A stretch of DNA of 19,573 bases from assembly GCA_002474325.1 (NCBI GenBank), contig DKNL01000023.1, positions 2,557-22,129 on the forward strand, given 5' to 3'. A model generated the notes under the pieces. It did not search any database and was not told the DNA's origin. It saw nothing but the letters and a program-made list of their open reading frames with translations. The position numbers were made by a program, and so were the translations under genes. Within the stretch, counting starts at the first letter, position 1. Each line of letters opens with the position of its first letter. Shown here in pieces: positions 1 to 7,648 of this stretch. The DNA is from Opitutales bacterium UBA7389 (GTDB lineage: Bacteria; Verrucomicrobiota; Verrucomicrobiia; Opitutales; Opitutaceae).

Positions 1-72
1 GTACAAATCGGCAAGTGCGTCATCGGACACCGGGACCTGCTGGCGCTACCAGAGCCGCTAGATTCTCGGTAA
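1..72 (+). CDS. 3' end of an unidentified gene (partial)
   Basis: Frame 1 is open from the window edge to TAA at 70-72 and encodes only 23 residues (VQIGKCVIGHRDLLALPEPL then DSR). It looks more protein-like than the other two forward frames, one of which stops at 61 and one, of low complexity, at 155. The fragment is too short to name. It lies 93 bases upstream of the RibA-RibD fusion on the same strand and could belong to the same operon. The choice of frame is an inference. Confidence 0.35.
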   Translation, partial: VQIGKCVIGHRDLLALPEPLDSR

Positions 73-165
73 TAAACACCCATTTTCGTGGTATTGCCAA
101 TACATCGGACTTCCGTCTAAATGCTTGTCTGAACCGGCCTTGCCCTTCGAACTAAGGACAATACG

Positions 166-1530
166 TTGAAACACTCCATGGATACACCCACCGTAACCCG
201 CATTACCAGCGCCCGCATACCCACCGACTATGGCGAGTTCCAACTCGTTTACTACAGCAATACGCTGGACGAAAAAGACCATATAGCCTTCTGTATGGGA
301 GACGACTTTTCCGGTGGCGATACACTGGTTCGCGTGCATTCGGAGTGCCTGACTGGCGATATTTTTGGTTCCCGCCGCTGCGACTGCGGAGAGCAGCTGG
401 ACCGGGCCCTGCAACTGATCGCCGAGGAAGACCGTGGGGTGCTCATCTATCTTCGTCAAGAAGGCAGAGGCATCGGCCTGCTGGAGAAGATGAGGGCCTA
501 CAATCTACAGGACGAAGGCCATGACACTGTAGACGCCAACCTCATATTGGGCCATGGAGCGGACGAGCGTAGCTACGGCCTAGCTTCCTGCATACTAGAG
601 GATCTTGGTGTCAGTTCGGCCCGCCTGATCACTAACAATCCGGACAAAATCTCCGCCCTCGAGGCGGACGGCATCAAGGTCAGCGACCGAGTGGCCCTGC
701 CCTCCACCGTGCACTCGGAGAATTCACGCTACCTGATGACCAAGGTCGAACGCATGAACCACATTATGCGGCCCCCTACTCACCGGGCCCGGCCGCGTAG
801 AGTAACTTCCCCGAATCTCAAACAAGAGATCGAAGACTGGCTTAATGATAGGGTAGCTTCGTTCCAATCGGACAGCCGACCATTCATAACTTTGAGCTAC
901 GCCCAGAGCTGGGATGGCAGCATTACTACCCACAGTGGAGAAAGCTTATCTATAAGTGGCGAGGAATCCATGCAGATCACCCATCAGCTACGCAGCTTGC
1001 ATGACGGCATTCTCGTCGGAATCGGCACCGTACTCAGCGACGATCCGCAGCTCACTGTCCGAGATTGGCCTGGCTCTAACCCTCAGCCAATCATTCTCGA
1101 TAGCCAAGTTCGCACACCCGCCAGTGCCAAACTTTGCACTCATCCAGACAAGCAATGCTGGGTGATCACGGCAAACGCGGATGCCGAATCCCCTAACGGC
1201 AATCTCGAGGTTCTGACCGTTCACAACAACGGCGTCGACTCGCAACACGCATCCCTCGATGCCGCTATGAAGCTGCTGCACGAAAGAGGCATAGAGCGCC
1301 TAATGGTAGAAGGCGGAGCCAATGTCATCACCGGATTCCTTCAAGCCCGCCTCGTGGATGCCGTCGTTCTGACCATTGGCCCTAAGCTGGTTGGCGGCTA
1401 CAAGGCCGTGGGAGATCTGCAGCCGAAGGTCGGTAACTCAGTGCTTGATATAAACCCACTTTATTCCGGACAGGCCGGACAGGATCTAATCGTCTGGGGC
1501 GAGTTGCGATACAATGACGCTGAGGCATGA
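166..1530 (+). CDS. ribA: GTP cyclohydrolase II fused to a RibD-type pyrimidine reductase domain
   Basis: A 454-residue two-domain cytosolic enzyme. Residues ~1-205 are GTP cyclohydrolase II: the zinc motif has Cys61, Cys72 and Cys74 (ECLTGDIFGSRRCDCG), followed by the catalytic stretch YLRQEGRGIGLLEK. This domain converts GTP to diaminoribosylamino-pyrimidinone phosphate. Residues ~235-445 are a RibD C-terminal reductase (NADPH-dependent) domain, with SLHDGILVGIGTVLSDDPQL and MVEGGANVITGFLQ. There is no RibD deaminase domain and no RibB (DHBP synthase) domain, so the protein cannot make riboflavin precursors alone. The start is TTG at 166, with AGGA at 155-158 seven bases upstream; the next ATG (178) is too far from that site. 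The stop overlaps the next gene by 4 bases. Domain assignments are confident; the pathway is inferred. Confidence 0.92.
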   Translation: MKHSMDTPTVTRITSARIPTDYGEFQLVYYSNTLDEKDHIAFCMGDDFSGGDTLVRVHSECLTGDIFGSRRCDCGEQLDRALQLIAEEDRGVLIYLRQEGRGIGLLEKMRAYNLQDEGHDTVDANLILGHGADERSYGLASCILEDLGVSSARLITNNPDKISALEADGIKVSDRVALPSTVHSENSRYLMTKVERMNHIMRPPTHRARPRRVTSPNLKQEIEDWLNDRVASFQSDSRPFITLSYAQSWDGSITTHSGESLSISGEESMQITHQLRSLHDGILVGIGTVLSDDPQLTVRDWPGSNPQPIILDSQVRTPASAKLCTHPDKQCWVITANADAESPNGNLEVLTVHNNGVDSQHASLDAAMKLLHERGIERLMVEGGANVITGFLQARLVDAVVLTIGPKLVGGYKAVGDLQPKVGNSVLDINPLYSGQAGQDLIVWGELRYNDAEA

Positions 1531-2576
1531 GCGGACAAACGTCACAGAATACCAAACAACTTTGGTTCACCGAACCCTTTCAGGTCGAAGTCCGCGAACA
1601 AGAGCTACCGAGCCCAGTTCCTGATCAAGCCCTCGTCCGCTGCCTCTATTCCGGTATCAGCGCCGGTACCGAAATGCTAGTCTATAGAGGGCAGATTCCC
1701 AGTAGCATGCCGTTGGATGCCAATTTGCCGGCTCTAGGTGACGGAGCTATCAAATACCCTCTTCGCTACGGCTATGCCTGTGTCGGTCGCGTCGAACAGG
1801 TGGGTAGTTCGGCGGATGAGGTATGGGTCGGCAGAACCGTTTTTTCCTTTCAGCCACACGCCAGCCACTTCGTGAGCGATGTGTCCGAGCTGATCCAGGT
1901 ACCTGATGATGTCGATCCAGAAGCCGCCGTTTATCTGGCTAATATGGATACCGCTGTTAATCTGCTTCAGGACGCCCGCCCGCAACTGGGTGACCGCGTG
2001 ATCTTATTGGGCCAAGGAATCCTAGGTTTACTAGTAGGCGGTATACTATCTGAATTTCCGTTGGCCGCTTTGTACGGCGTAGATCCAATGAGCCAGCGGC
2101 GGGCACTGGGAGAAGAAATTGGCACTATCGCCTGTTTCGACCCTAACAGCCCTGCCGATATTAATGCCCTAAAAAACAAACTACATCTAGATCAGACTCG
2201 CGGCGGAGCCGACATCGTGGTGGAACTTACCGGCTCCCCTGGCGCGTTGAACCTAGCCGTGGAACTGTGCGCCTACTCGGGTCGCATCATAGTCGGTAGC
2301 TGGTATGGCAGCAAGACTACCGAGCTCAAACTTGGCGAGCGCTTTCATCGTAACCGCATCAGTATCGTCAGCAGCCAGGTCAGCACCATCTCTCCTGAGC
2401 TACGAGGTCGATGGGATAAGGAAAGGCGACTCTCCGTCGCCTGGGACAGGATAAGGAAGCTCGAACCTCAACAGTTTATTAGCCATCGTTTGACCCTCTC
2501 CGACGCCGCCGACGCTTATCGCTTGCTCGACAGTGTATCAGAAGAAGCGTTACAGATTGTTTTCGACTATCGATAA
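1527..2576 (+). CDS. MDR-family (zinc-free) dehydrogenase, BchC-like
   Basis: A 349-residue medium-chain dehydrogenase/reductase. The N-terminal GroES-like domain includes YSGISAGTEMLVYRG and RYGYACVGRVEQVG. The Rossmann domain carries GDRVILLGQGILGLLVGG (~residue 155) and later GGADIVVELTGSPGALNLA. In ordinary zinc alcohol dehydrogenases these positions hold a Cys (GICG) and GHE; here Ser, Tyr and Ala replace them and the structural four-Cys lobe is absent, so it probably works without catalytic zinc, as in BchC-type relatives. Its ATG overlaps the TGA of the upstream fusion (ATGA), implying translational coupling. It likely oxidises or reduces an intermediate of the same GTP-derived pathway; the substrate is unknown. 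Confidence 0.85.
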   Translation: MSGQTSQNTKQLWFTEPFQVEVREQELPSPVPDQALVRCLYSGISAGTEMLVYRGQIPSSMPLDANLPALGDGAIKYPLRYGYACVGRVEQVGSSADEVWVGRTVFSFQPHASHFVSDVSELIQVPDDVDPEAAVYLANMDTAVNLLQDARPQLGDRVILLGQGILGLLVGGILSEFPLAALYGVDPMSQRRALGEEIGTIACFDPNSPADINALKNKLHLDQTRGGADIVVELTGSPGALNLAVELCAYSGRIIVGSWYGSKTTELKLGERFHRNRISIVSSQVSTISPELRGRWDKERRLSVAWDRIRKLEPQQFISHRLTLSDAADAYRLLDSVSEEALQIVFDYR

Positions 2577-2614
2577 ATAACGAACCAACTAGTCCCAGAA
2601 GAGAAAATTTAGCC

Positions 2615-3001
2615 ATGTACACACTCGCAGTAAAAAAGGATTTCATCGCCCGACACTTTTTAATTGGCGGCGACTGGGGACCGGAAAACGAGCCCAACTC
2701 TCACCATTTCGTGATGCAGGTGCGGCTGGAAGCTTCCGAGCTGGACCAGCACGGCTACCTCGTCGACATTGTCAAAATCGAAGCGGAGATGCAGGCGGTC
2801 GTCGACTACTTCGGCGAGAGCGTGCTCAACGATCTATCCGAATTCGATGGGCTCAATCCCAGCATTGAGCATTTCAGCCGTATCGTCTGCCTCAAATTGC
2901 TTAAGGCTATCAACCCGCCAGGTGCGGGTCGCTTTACCGTCCGCATGTGGGAAAACGAGACCTGCTGGGCGTCCTATTCAACTAACTTTGGCGGTAGCTG
3001 A
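2615..3001 (+). CDS. 6-pyruvoyl-tetrahydropterin synthase / QueD-like protein, catalytically atypical
   Basis: 128 residues, the usual length of a PTPS/QueD subunit. The fold signature is visible: FIARHFLIGG with the first zinc His (H14), GYLVDIVKIEAEM (matching the family's G-x-V-x-D-F), LNPSIEHF (matching P-T-x-E) and a late Glu in VRMWENET. Key positions differ. The usual CxxxHGH is ExxxNSH (E24, N28, H30), so the catalytic Cys is Glu and one zinc His is Asn; the usual Asp-His pair is Glu-Phe (76-77). It is thus a divergent family member, probably with a different reaction or a binding role. It follows the MDR gene by 38 bases. The last 24 bases overlap the 3' end of the opposite-strand membrane gene. 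Confidence 0.8.
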   Translation: MYTLAVKKDFIARHFLIGGDWGPENEPNSHHFVMQVRLEASELDQHGYLVDIVKIEAEMQAVVDYFGESVLNDLSEFDGLNPSIEHFSRIVCLKLLKAINPPGAGRFTVRMWENETCWASYSTNFGGS

Positions 3002-3994
3002 CAGCCCAGGTAGCATCAGAGCGCCTGCCAGCAACACCACCAAGTCACGCAGTCGCATCAATATAATCAGCCCTGTAGCTGCCGACAGCGGAAGGGCTAA
3101 CACCGAAAAGGCCCAAAAAATTCCCGCTTCGACACTGCCAATGCCGCCCGGCAGCGGCAACAGAAAGGCCAGCCGAGTCACCGCTAGCAGAAAGACAAAG
3201 GAGCTGAGATCGAAGTCTACGTCGACTAACCACAACAACAGCCAGAACTCCGAGATCATGGCTACCCATCCCAACAAGGATAGGACCAGAGCCTGACCCA
3301 AAGCGGGACGTTTCTCCTCGATCACTTCTTGCAGTGATTCATGCATCCGCGACCATTGTGCGTGTAATCGACCGAGGCGCGGGTGATTTTTCCAAGGTCG
3401 TGTCAAACGTTCGATACCCTTACGCACGTACTCCGGCTTTCGTATTAGAAACCAGACTACAAATGTCAAAAGCAGCACTAGTAGGAAGAGAATCAGCCCG
3501 ATAGCGCTCCAGTCCACTAAATCCGTCGAGACTGTAAGAGCTAATGTAAACACGGCCATTTGAAGCACAGCGAAGTTGATCCAGAGCTCAAAAAACCGAT
3601 CCATACCCACCGATAGGAAGGCGGAATGACCCGGCAGCTTGTAGCGTTTCCAAAGCCAATACACCTGCAGTGGTTCACCCCCAAATTGCGGACCCGGGGT
3701 CACAAAGTTAATCAGCTGCCCCGCCTGACGAACACGTAGAAGTTGAGCAAAACTAACCGCTAAGCCCATAGCTCGGGTCAGTGCCAGCCAACGAGCTACC
3801 AGCAAGGCAATGACCAGAAGATTTACACCGATCCACAGCAGCCACTGCTCCAGACCAAGCCCAATAACCGACTGCAGTGCCGCCTCCAACGGCAGCTGGG
3901 ACAAAATCCATGCCGCTAGCCCCGGGCCCACAATCCAAGCAATACGTAACGTTTTAATCTCCAACCAACTAATCCCCAAACCCTGTCGGAACAA
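2978..3994 (-). CDS. LPG-synthase-TM / UPF0104 family integral membrane protein (flippase-like)
   Basis: 338 residues with about eight hydrophobic segments. Family hallmarks are the motif QLINFVTPGPQFGGEPLQVY (residues ~92-111), the following VGMDRFFELW, and the late segment LPLPGGIGSVEAGIFWAF. Members of this family include the membrane domain of lysyl-phosphatidylglycerol synthases and many uncharacterised proteins next to glycan or lipid biosynthesis genes. It converges on the PTPS-like gene with a 24-base tail overlap. The start is uncertain: the longest frame begins at TTG (3994) without a clear ribosome-binding site, and internal TTG codons at residues 6 and 11 are alternatives. It may handle a lipid-linked product of the cluster; this is only suggested by context. 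Confidence 0.85.
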   Translation of the reverse strand: MFRQGLGISWLEIKTLRIAWIVGPGLAAWILSQLPLEAALQSVIGLGLEQWLLWIGVNLLVIALLVARWLALTRAMGLAVSFAQLLRVRQAGQLINFVTPGPQFGGEPLQVYWLWKRYKLPGHSAFLSVGMDRFFELWINFAVLQMAVFTLALTVSTDLVDWSAIGLILFLLVLLLTFVVWFLIRKPEYVRKGIERLTRPWKNHPRLGRLHAQWSRMHESLQEVIEEKRPALGQALVLSLLGWVAMISEFWLLLWLVDVDFDLSSFVFLLAVTRLAFLLPLPGGIGSVEAGIFWAFSVLALPLSAATGLIILMRLRDLVVLLAGALMLPGLSATAKVS

Positions 3995-4277
3995 CGGACA
4001 TATCGATGCTTGCAGGGATTCCGATTATTAAAGACCGATGATTCGGTTCTTCATTCATCAGCGAAATCCATCGGATCAAGCGATCCCCACAGCCGCGAGA
4101 GAACGACGTCCAAAAAACCCCTCCGAAGTCCACGTAACCTCGTACGAAGGAGGATCCCCTTCTTCTCAAAATCGAATTCGTTGATTTAAGATCACTAATC
4201 CTAACAACCTCTTCCTTTTTTTCCTTTTGGGTTCTTCGAAGAAAAATTGCCTGATGCCAGCTTCGGGAACTTTAGGT

Positions 4278-5051
4278 CTAAATCTGCGAAACCGATGAGG
4301 CTGTCATGATAATATCCGTGATATTAGATACAGTACCTTTGTAGCGCTCGTTGGCAGCGAGTTTTTTCCAGGCCGGGGCACTAACAAACCTCTTCCAGTT
4401 CCGATCGCGTTCCTCCATGTCCTTAAATCCAAGCATATAGACCAGGTTGGGCATGAGTGGGCCGGCCAGGGTCTCACCGAAGAAGACTGGGTGCAGTCCT
4501 ACATCGCGGAAGATTTCGATTTCCCCTCCTTCGTTGAACATCTCGATCTTGAGAGTGCTTTTCATCCGATTGTGGGCTTCGTAAATGCGGAGCTCGAAAA
4601 CACGACCACTGACTCCGGCGATGGCCCGGGGAATTTCCACTTCCGGCATGTGCGAAAAGGTCCTCATCAAAGTGGATTCCATGCGCTCGTAATATTGGCC
4701 CTCCATGGTGGTGTCGGATACGGACTGAAAGCCAGAGGAGGCTTCAAGCTTGTCCCAGGCAGTCAGGAAGGAATCCACATCCGCATGCGGCACGAGCATG
4801 TAGACATCGGCCCCGTGGGATCCATGCTTGGGTCGGAAGACGCCGATCGGGCTGCATCCGAGCTTGTTCAGGCCAGGGATGACCGTGCTTCCTAGGTACT
4901 TTTCCAGTTTCCCGATGGCCGGTCGGTTGCGGACAACAAACCGGATGAGCTCGAGGTAGCCCTGTTTCGTTTTATGGCCATCTCCGTGAAGTAGAGAAGT
5001 GGAGGCGGCTCCGGCAATTGCTGTGGTCGAGAGGAAGCGTCTTCTATTCAT
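4278..5051 (-). CDS. NIPSNAP-family protein with Tat signal
   Basis: 257 residues. The N-terminus MNRRRFLSTTAIAGAASTSL is a twin-arginine signal (RRRFL plus hydrophobic Ala-rich segment), so export of a folded protein is predicted. Two NIPSNAP-like ferredoxin-fold halves follow: residues ~30-105 (YLELIRFVVRNRPAIGKLEK to VYMLVPHADV) and ~150-250 (VFELRIYEAHNRMKSTLKIE and NLVYMLGFKDMEERDRNWKR). The second half has the typical ELRIYE and the FxDMxxRxxxWxxF pattern. NIPSNAP proteins have no firmly established bacterial reaction. It is transcribed divergently from the first sulfatase, across 487 bases, so shared regulation is possible but not shown. Confidence 0.85.
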   Translation of the reverse strand: MNRRRFLSTTAIAGAASTSLLHGDGHKTKQGYLELIRFVVRNRPAIGKLEKYLGSTVIPGLNKLGCSPIGVFRPKHGSHGADVYMLVPHADVDSFLTAWDKLEASSGFQSVSDTTMEGQYYERMESTLMRTFSHMPEVEIPRAIAGVSGRVFELRIYEAHNRMKSTLKIEMFNEGGEIEIFRDVGLHPVFFGETLAGPLMPNLVYMLGFKDMEERDRNWKRFVSAPAWKKLAANERYKGTVSNITDIIMTASSVSQI

Positions 5052-5538
5052 TTTTTGAACTTTAGGGTAAACGATTTATTTTGCTAGTCTGTTATGCATT
5101 TGTGCCAAACAAAATTAGAATTTCTGTAATAATTGGGTAGCTAGCAAGCTTAGTCCTGCATTTTCAGAACCGATTCAAAAAACGATTGTAACCATGAGGC
5201 ACTACATCCGGTCACCGAGCCAACATTGACGGAGCATCAGCGTAGATTACGAAGCAATCGTGAAGGAACAACTGAAATATCGAGAAACTAGTTTACGGAA
5301 ATCACTCTCCCTTGGCTACAATCCTAGCTAGGAACATTGGCGAACGGAGACCAGACTCTTCAACAATCGGCAAAACCGATAGTCTCTAGCGACAACCACA
5401 AAAACCATCTCATACAAAAAGCGAATCAGTCCTGACTGAGCCCGCTCGGATCCAGTATCGCAAGCCGGACGATATTAAAACCAAATTTCACCAGTTTAAA
5501 TTCGCAAACAGAGCAGTCTTTCCCAAGGCTCCTCATCT
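5052..5538. other. Divergent intergenic region between NIPSNAP and sulfatase 1
   Basis: 487 bases without a supportable gene. It must hold the promoters of both flanking genes, but I see no strong -35/-10 pair. At 5353-5385 a nested stem is possible: AGACT (5353-5357) with AGTCT (5381-5385) around ATCGG (5366-5370), loop CAAAA, and CCGAT (5376-5380). A short open stretch starting near 5240 is too short to call a remnant. Confidence 0.4.
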
Positions 5539-7029
5539 ATGCGTTTTCTCTTCTCCATCCTTCATGTCTTATTCTTCTCCCTCATAGCGGCAGCAACACA
5601 GCGACCGAATGTCGTCATCATCTATGCGGACGATCTGGGCTGGGGGTCCCTCTCCTGCTACGGGCAGACCGACTACGAGACGCCGCATCTCGACCGCATG
5701 GCTACCGAAGGAGCCCGGCTGACTAGCTTTTACGTATCCACACCGAGCTGCGGGCCGTCTCGGGTAGCATTGTTGACAGGGCGCTATCCCTTCCGCACCG
5801 GGGTCCCCTTCAACCCCGCTCCTGATGCCGGACGAAACCACGGAATCAAGGCAAGCGAGATCACGCTCGCCGAGCTGCTCAAAAGCCAGGGCTACGCCAC
5901 TCAAATCGTCGGGAAATGGCATCTGGGCCATCTACCCGAGTATTATCCTACCCGCCATGGTTTCGACGCCTATTTCGGCATTCTCTATTCCAACGACATG
6001 CGGCCCGTTATGCTCTGCCGCGACGAGGACGCAGTCGAATATCCGGTTGTGCAAAACTACCTGACTCAACGATACACCGAAGAAGCCGTCTCGTTTATTG
6101 AGGCCAACAAGGATGGTCCCTTCTTTTTGTATTTTCCTCACGCCATGCCCCATAAACCTTTGGCTGCTTCGGAGGCGTTCTACAAACCTGGCGGACAGGC
6201 CTCCGATCTCTACGCCAGCGTCATACGGGAGCTCGACTGGTCCGTTGGCCAAGTCTTGGAGGCTCTACGCACCGCAGGCGTCGAGGATAACACTCTGGTA
6301 CTATTTTCATCCGACAACGGCCCGTGGTACGGCGGCGACACTGGTGGGCACCGCGGTATGAAGGGGTCTTCTTGGGAAGGGGGAATTCGAGTACCGGGGA
6401 TATTCTGGTGGCCCGGCCAAATCCCCGCCGGACAAACCATCGACATCCCTTGCGCCACCATCGACCTATTCCCAACCATTTGCAGCCTTATCAATATCGA
6501 TCCAGAACCGTACGATCTCGATGGATACAATATTTGGAACCTTCTGAAGAGCGATGACAAGGGGCCCGATCGGGCCGTCTTCGCGTGGAACGGAGTCAAC
6601 CTTATGTCGGCCCGGGAAGGCCGTTGGAAGCTCCACCGTACCGCCCCTCGAGCCTTCGAGAGGGGCATTAAGGAAGTTGTCTGGATCGACAACCGGGGGC
6701 CCGACGGGCATACCATCATCGCTCCCTTCGAGCAATCGGAACCATGGGAGTATCCAAGCCCTCCGGACACCCCCCAAACCGCACCTTCGAAAAAAATACA
6801 GCTCTTTGACCTGCAGACAGACCCATACGAACAAACCGAAGTAACCAGCCGACACCCGGAAGTCGTAGCGCGCCTTCAAGCTCTCATGGAAGCCGAACTC
6901 GCCACCGTGGGGGAAGTCGCCCCCATTAATCCATCCAACGTCCAATATAATTTGGGGCCTGGTAGAATAGCGGAGGACAATCCTATGACGATTGAAGAGG
7001 CGATGAAGAAAACCTTCGGCGCACCGTAA
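5539..7029 (+). CDS. Secreted sulfatase (arylsulfatase / alkaline-phosphatase superfamily)
   Basis: 496 residues. A cleavable signal peptide (residues 1-~19, MRFLFSILHVLFFSLIAAAT) precedes the sulfatase core RPNVVIIYADDLGWGSLSCY, with metal ligands D31 and D32. The formylglycine motif is C71-G-P-S-R75 followed by VALLTGR, the canonical CxPSR for aerobic FGE maturation. Other active-site residues are visible: K126 and H128 (GKWHLGH), H205 (MPHKPL), D259 and N260 (SSDNGPW) and K275 (HRGMKGSSWEGG). It should hydrolyse a sulfate ester on a carbohydrate or other substrate in the periplasm or outside the cell; the substrate cannot be read from sequence. A weak AAGG lies about ten bases upstream of the ATG. 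It heads a catabolic stretch with a second sulfatase downstream, separated by 619 bases. Confidence 0.95.
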   Translation: MRFLFSILHVLFFSLIAAATQRPNVVIIYADDLGWGSLSCYGQTDYETPHLDRMATEGARLTSFYVSTPSCGPSRVALLTGRYPFRTGVPFNPAPDAGRNHGIKASEITLAELLKSQGYATQIVGKWHLGHLPEYYPTRHGFDAYFGILYSNDMRPVMLCRDEDAVEYPVVQNYLTQRYTEEAVSFIEANKDGPFFLYFPHAMPHKPLAASEAFYKPGGQASDLYASVIRELDWSVGQVLEALRTAGVEDNTLVLFSSDNGPWYGGDTGGHRGMKGSSWEGGIRVPGIFWWPGQIPAGQTIDIPCATIDLFPTICSLINIDPEPYDLDGYNIWNLLKSDDKGPDRAVFAWNGVNLMSAREGRWKLHRTAPRAFERGIKEVVWIDNRGPDGHTIIAPFEQSEPWEYPSPPDTPQTAPSKKIQLFDLQTDPYEQTEVTSRHPEVVARLQALMEAELATVGEVAPINPSNVQYNLGPGRIAEDNPMTIEEAMKKTFGAP

Positions 7030-7648
7030 ATCCGGAATATCGATCCTCGACGAGAATAAGAGAATGTCTGAGGCCGAAATTCGGAACCCGCGACAGGCAA
7101 GAACTGCAAGACACTCAACTCGACGAAACGTACCCACAAAACCACGCGCCACTAATTTCGACAACCTTAACGTTTTTAGTGGAAAAAATGATCAGGAGAG
7201 AGGATCAGTAGTCCAGTATTCGAATCCAACTTATAGTGCATACCCTCTCAACACCATAACACGAACTTGTCTGACCCGTTGACATTAAAGCAGCCAACTT
7301 GGAGCCATCTACACTGCCGAGGAAGTTAACAAGCGTATCCAAATTTTTGTTCTAAGTCCTTAATATTCAAACATTGCTTCTCCTTTTTTCACCATTAATT
7401 CAGTTAGGGAGAATATCGGTAAATCTAGAATTTTGCTGAGCATATAAGTAGTTAGCTGTAATCGAATGTAGGAGCGGGTTTATCCCGCGATTGCCAGGGG
7501 CTAACAAATTTTTAGAATCGCGGGATAAATCCGCTCCTGTAACCTTTGATGAATTATGATTAAGGGGGTTCAGCGATCTGGTTTCCACCGGAAAACGATG
7601 TCCAAATAGACTTCACTCTTCACTTCTCGCTCTTCAATCTTTCACCTT
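7030..7648. other. Intergenic region between the two sulfatases
   Basis: 619 bases with no supportable gene. It contains the long REP-like inverted repeat at 7467-7541, described separately. The last ~40 bases before the second sulfatase (about 7609-7648) are strongly pyrimidine-rich with repeated CTTC/CACTT units and no Shine-Dalgarno site. No rho-independent terminator is visible directly after the first sulfatase. Confidence 0.5.
7467..7541. repeat. REP-like long inverted repeat (hairpin)
   Basis: Left arm 7467-7492 (core AGGAGCGGGTTTATCCCGCG, then ATT) and right arm 7516-7541 are reverse complements over ~22 bases, from AGGAGCGG to CGCGATT, with a single mismatch; the loop is 23 bases (7493-7515). 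Each arm is itself nearly palindromic (GCGGGTTTATCCCGC). Sequence style and intergenic position resemble the dispersed GTAGGAGCGG...CCGCGAT REP elements known from other bacteria, which are mobilised by RAYT transposases. None is in this window. A terminator or mRNA-stabilising role is possible. Confidence 0.75.

Noticed and set aside
58..459. 133-residue minus-strand open frame over the RibA start
   Set aside because: It is antisense to the strongly supported GTP cyclohydrolase II domain and shows no recognisable motif.
2769..3296. 175-residue plus-strand open frame
   Set aside because: It overlaps the PTPS-like gene in another frame and the membrane gene in antisense; its composition (Ser, Arg, Thr-rich) is typical of a shadow frame.
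3969..4169. 66-residue minus-strand open frame upstream of the membrane gene
   Set aside because: No family features and no ribosome-binding site; it partly overlaps the start region of the membrane gene.
4232..4243. Perfect 12-base palindrome TTCTTCGAAGAA beside a pyrimidine run
   Set aside because: The stem has essentially no loop and no T-run follows in the direction of the NIPSNAP gene, so a terminator is not supported.
5292..5322. Possible promoter: TTTACG and TACAAT upstream of sulfatase 1
   Set aside because: The -10 is good but the -35 match is weak and the spacing of 19 is poor, so it cannot be told from chance.
6210..7164. Long minus-strand open frames (186 and 232 residues) inside and beyond sulfatase 1
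   Set aside because: They are antisense to a gene with a full set of catalytic motifs and carry no recognisable domain.
7219..7230. TTCGAATCC resembling a tRNA T-loop
   Set aside because: No acceptor stem, anticodon arm or D-arm could be built around it.
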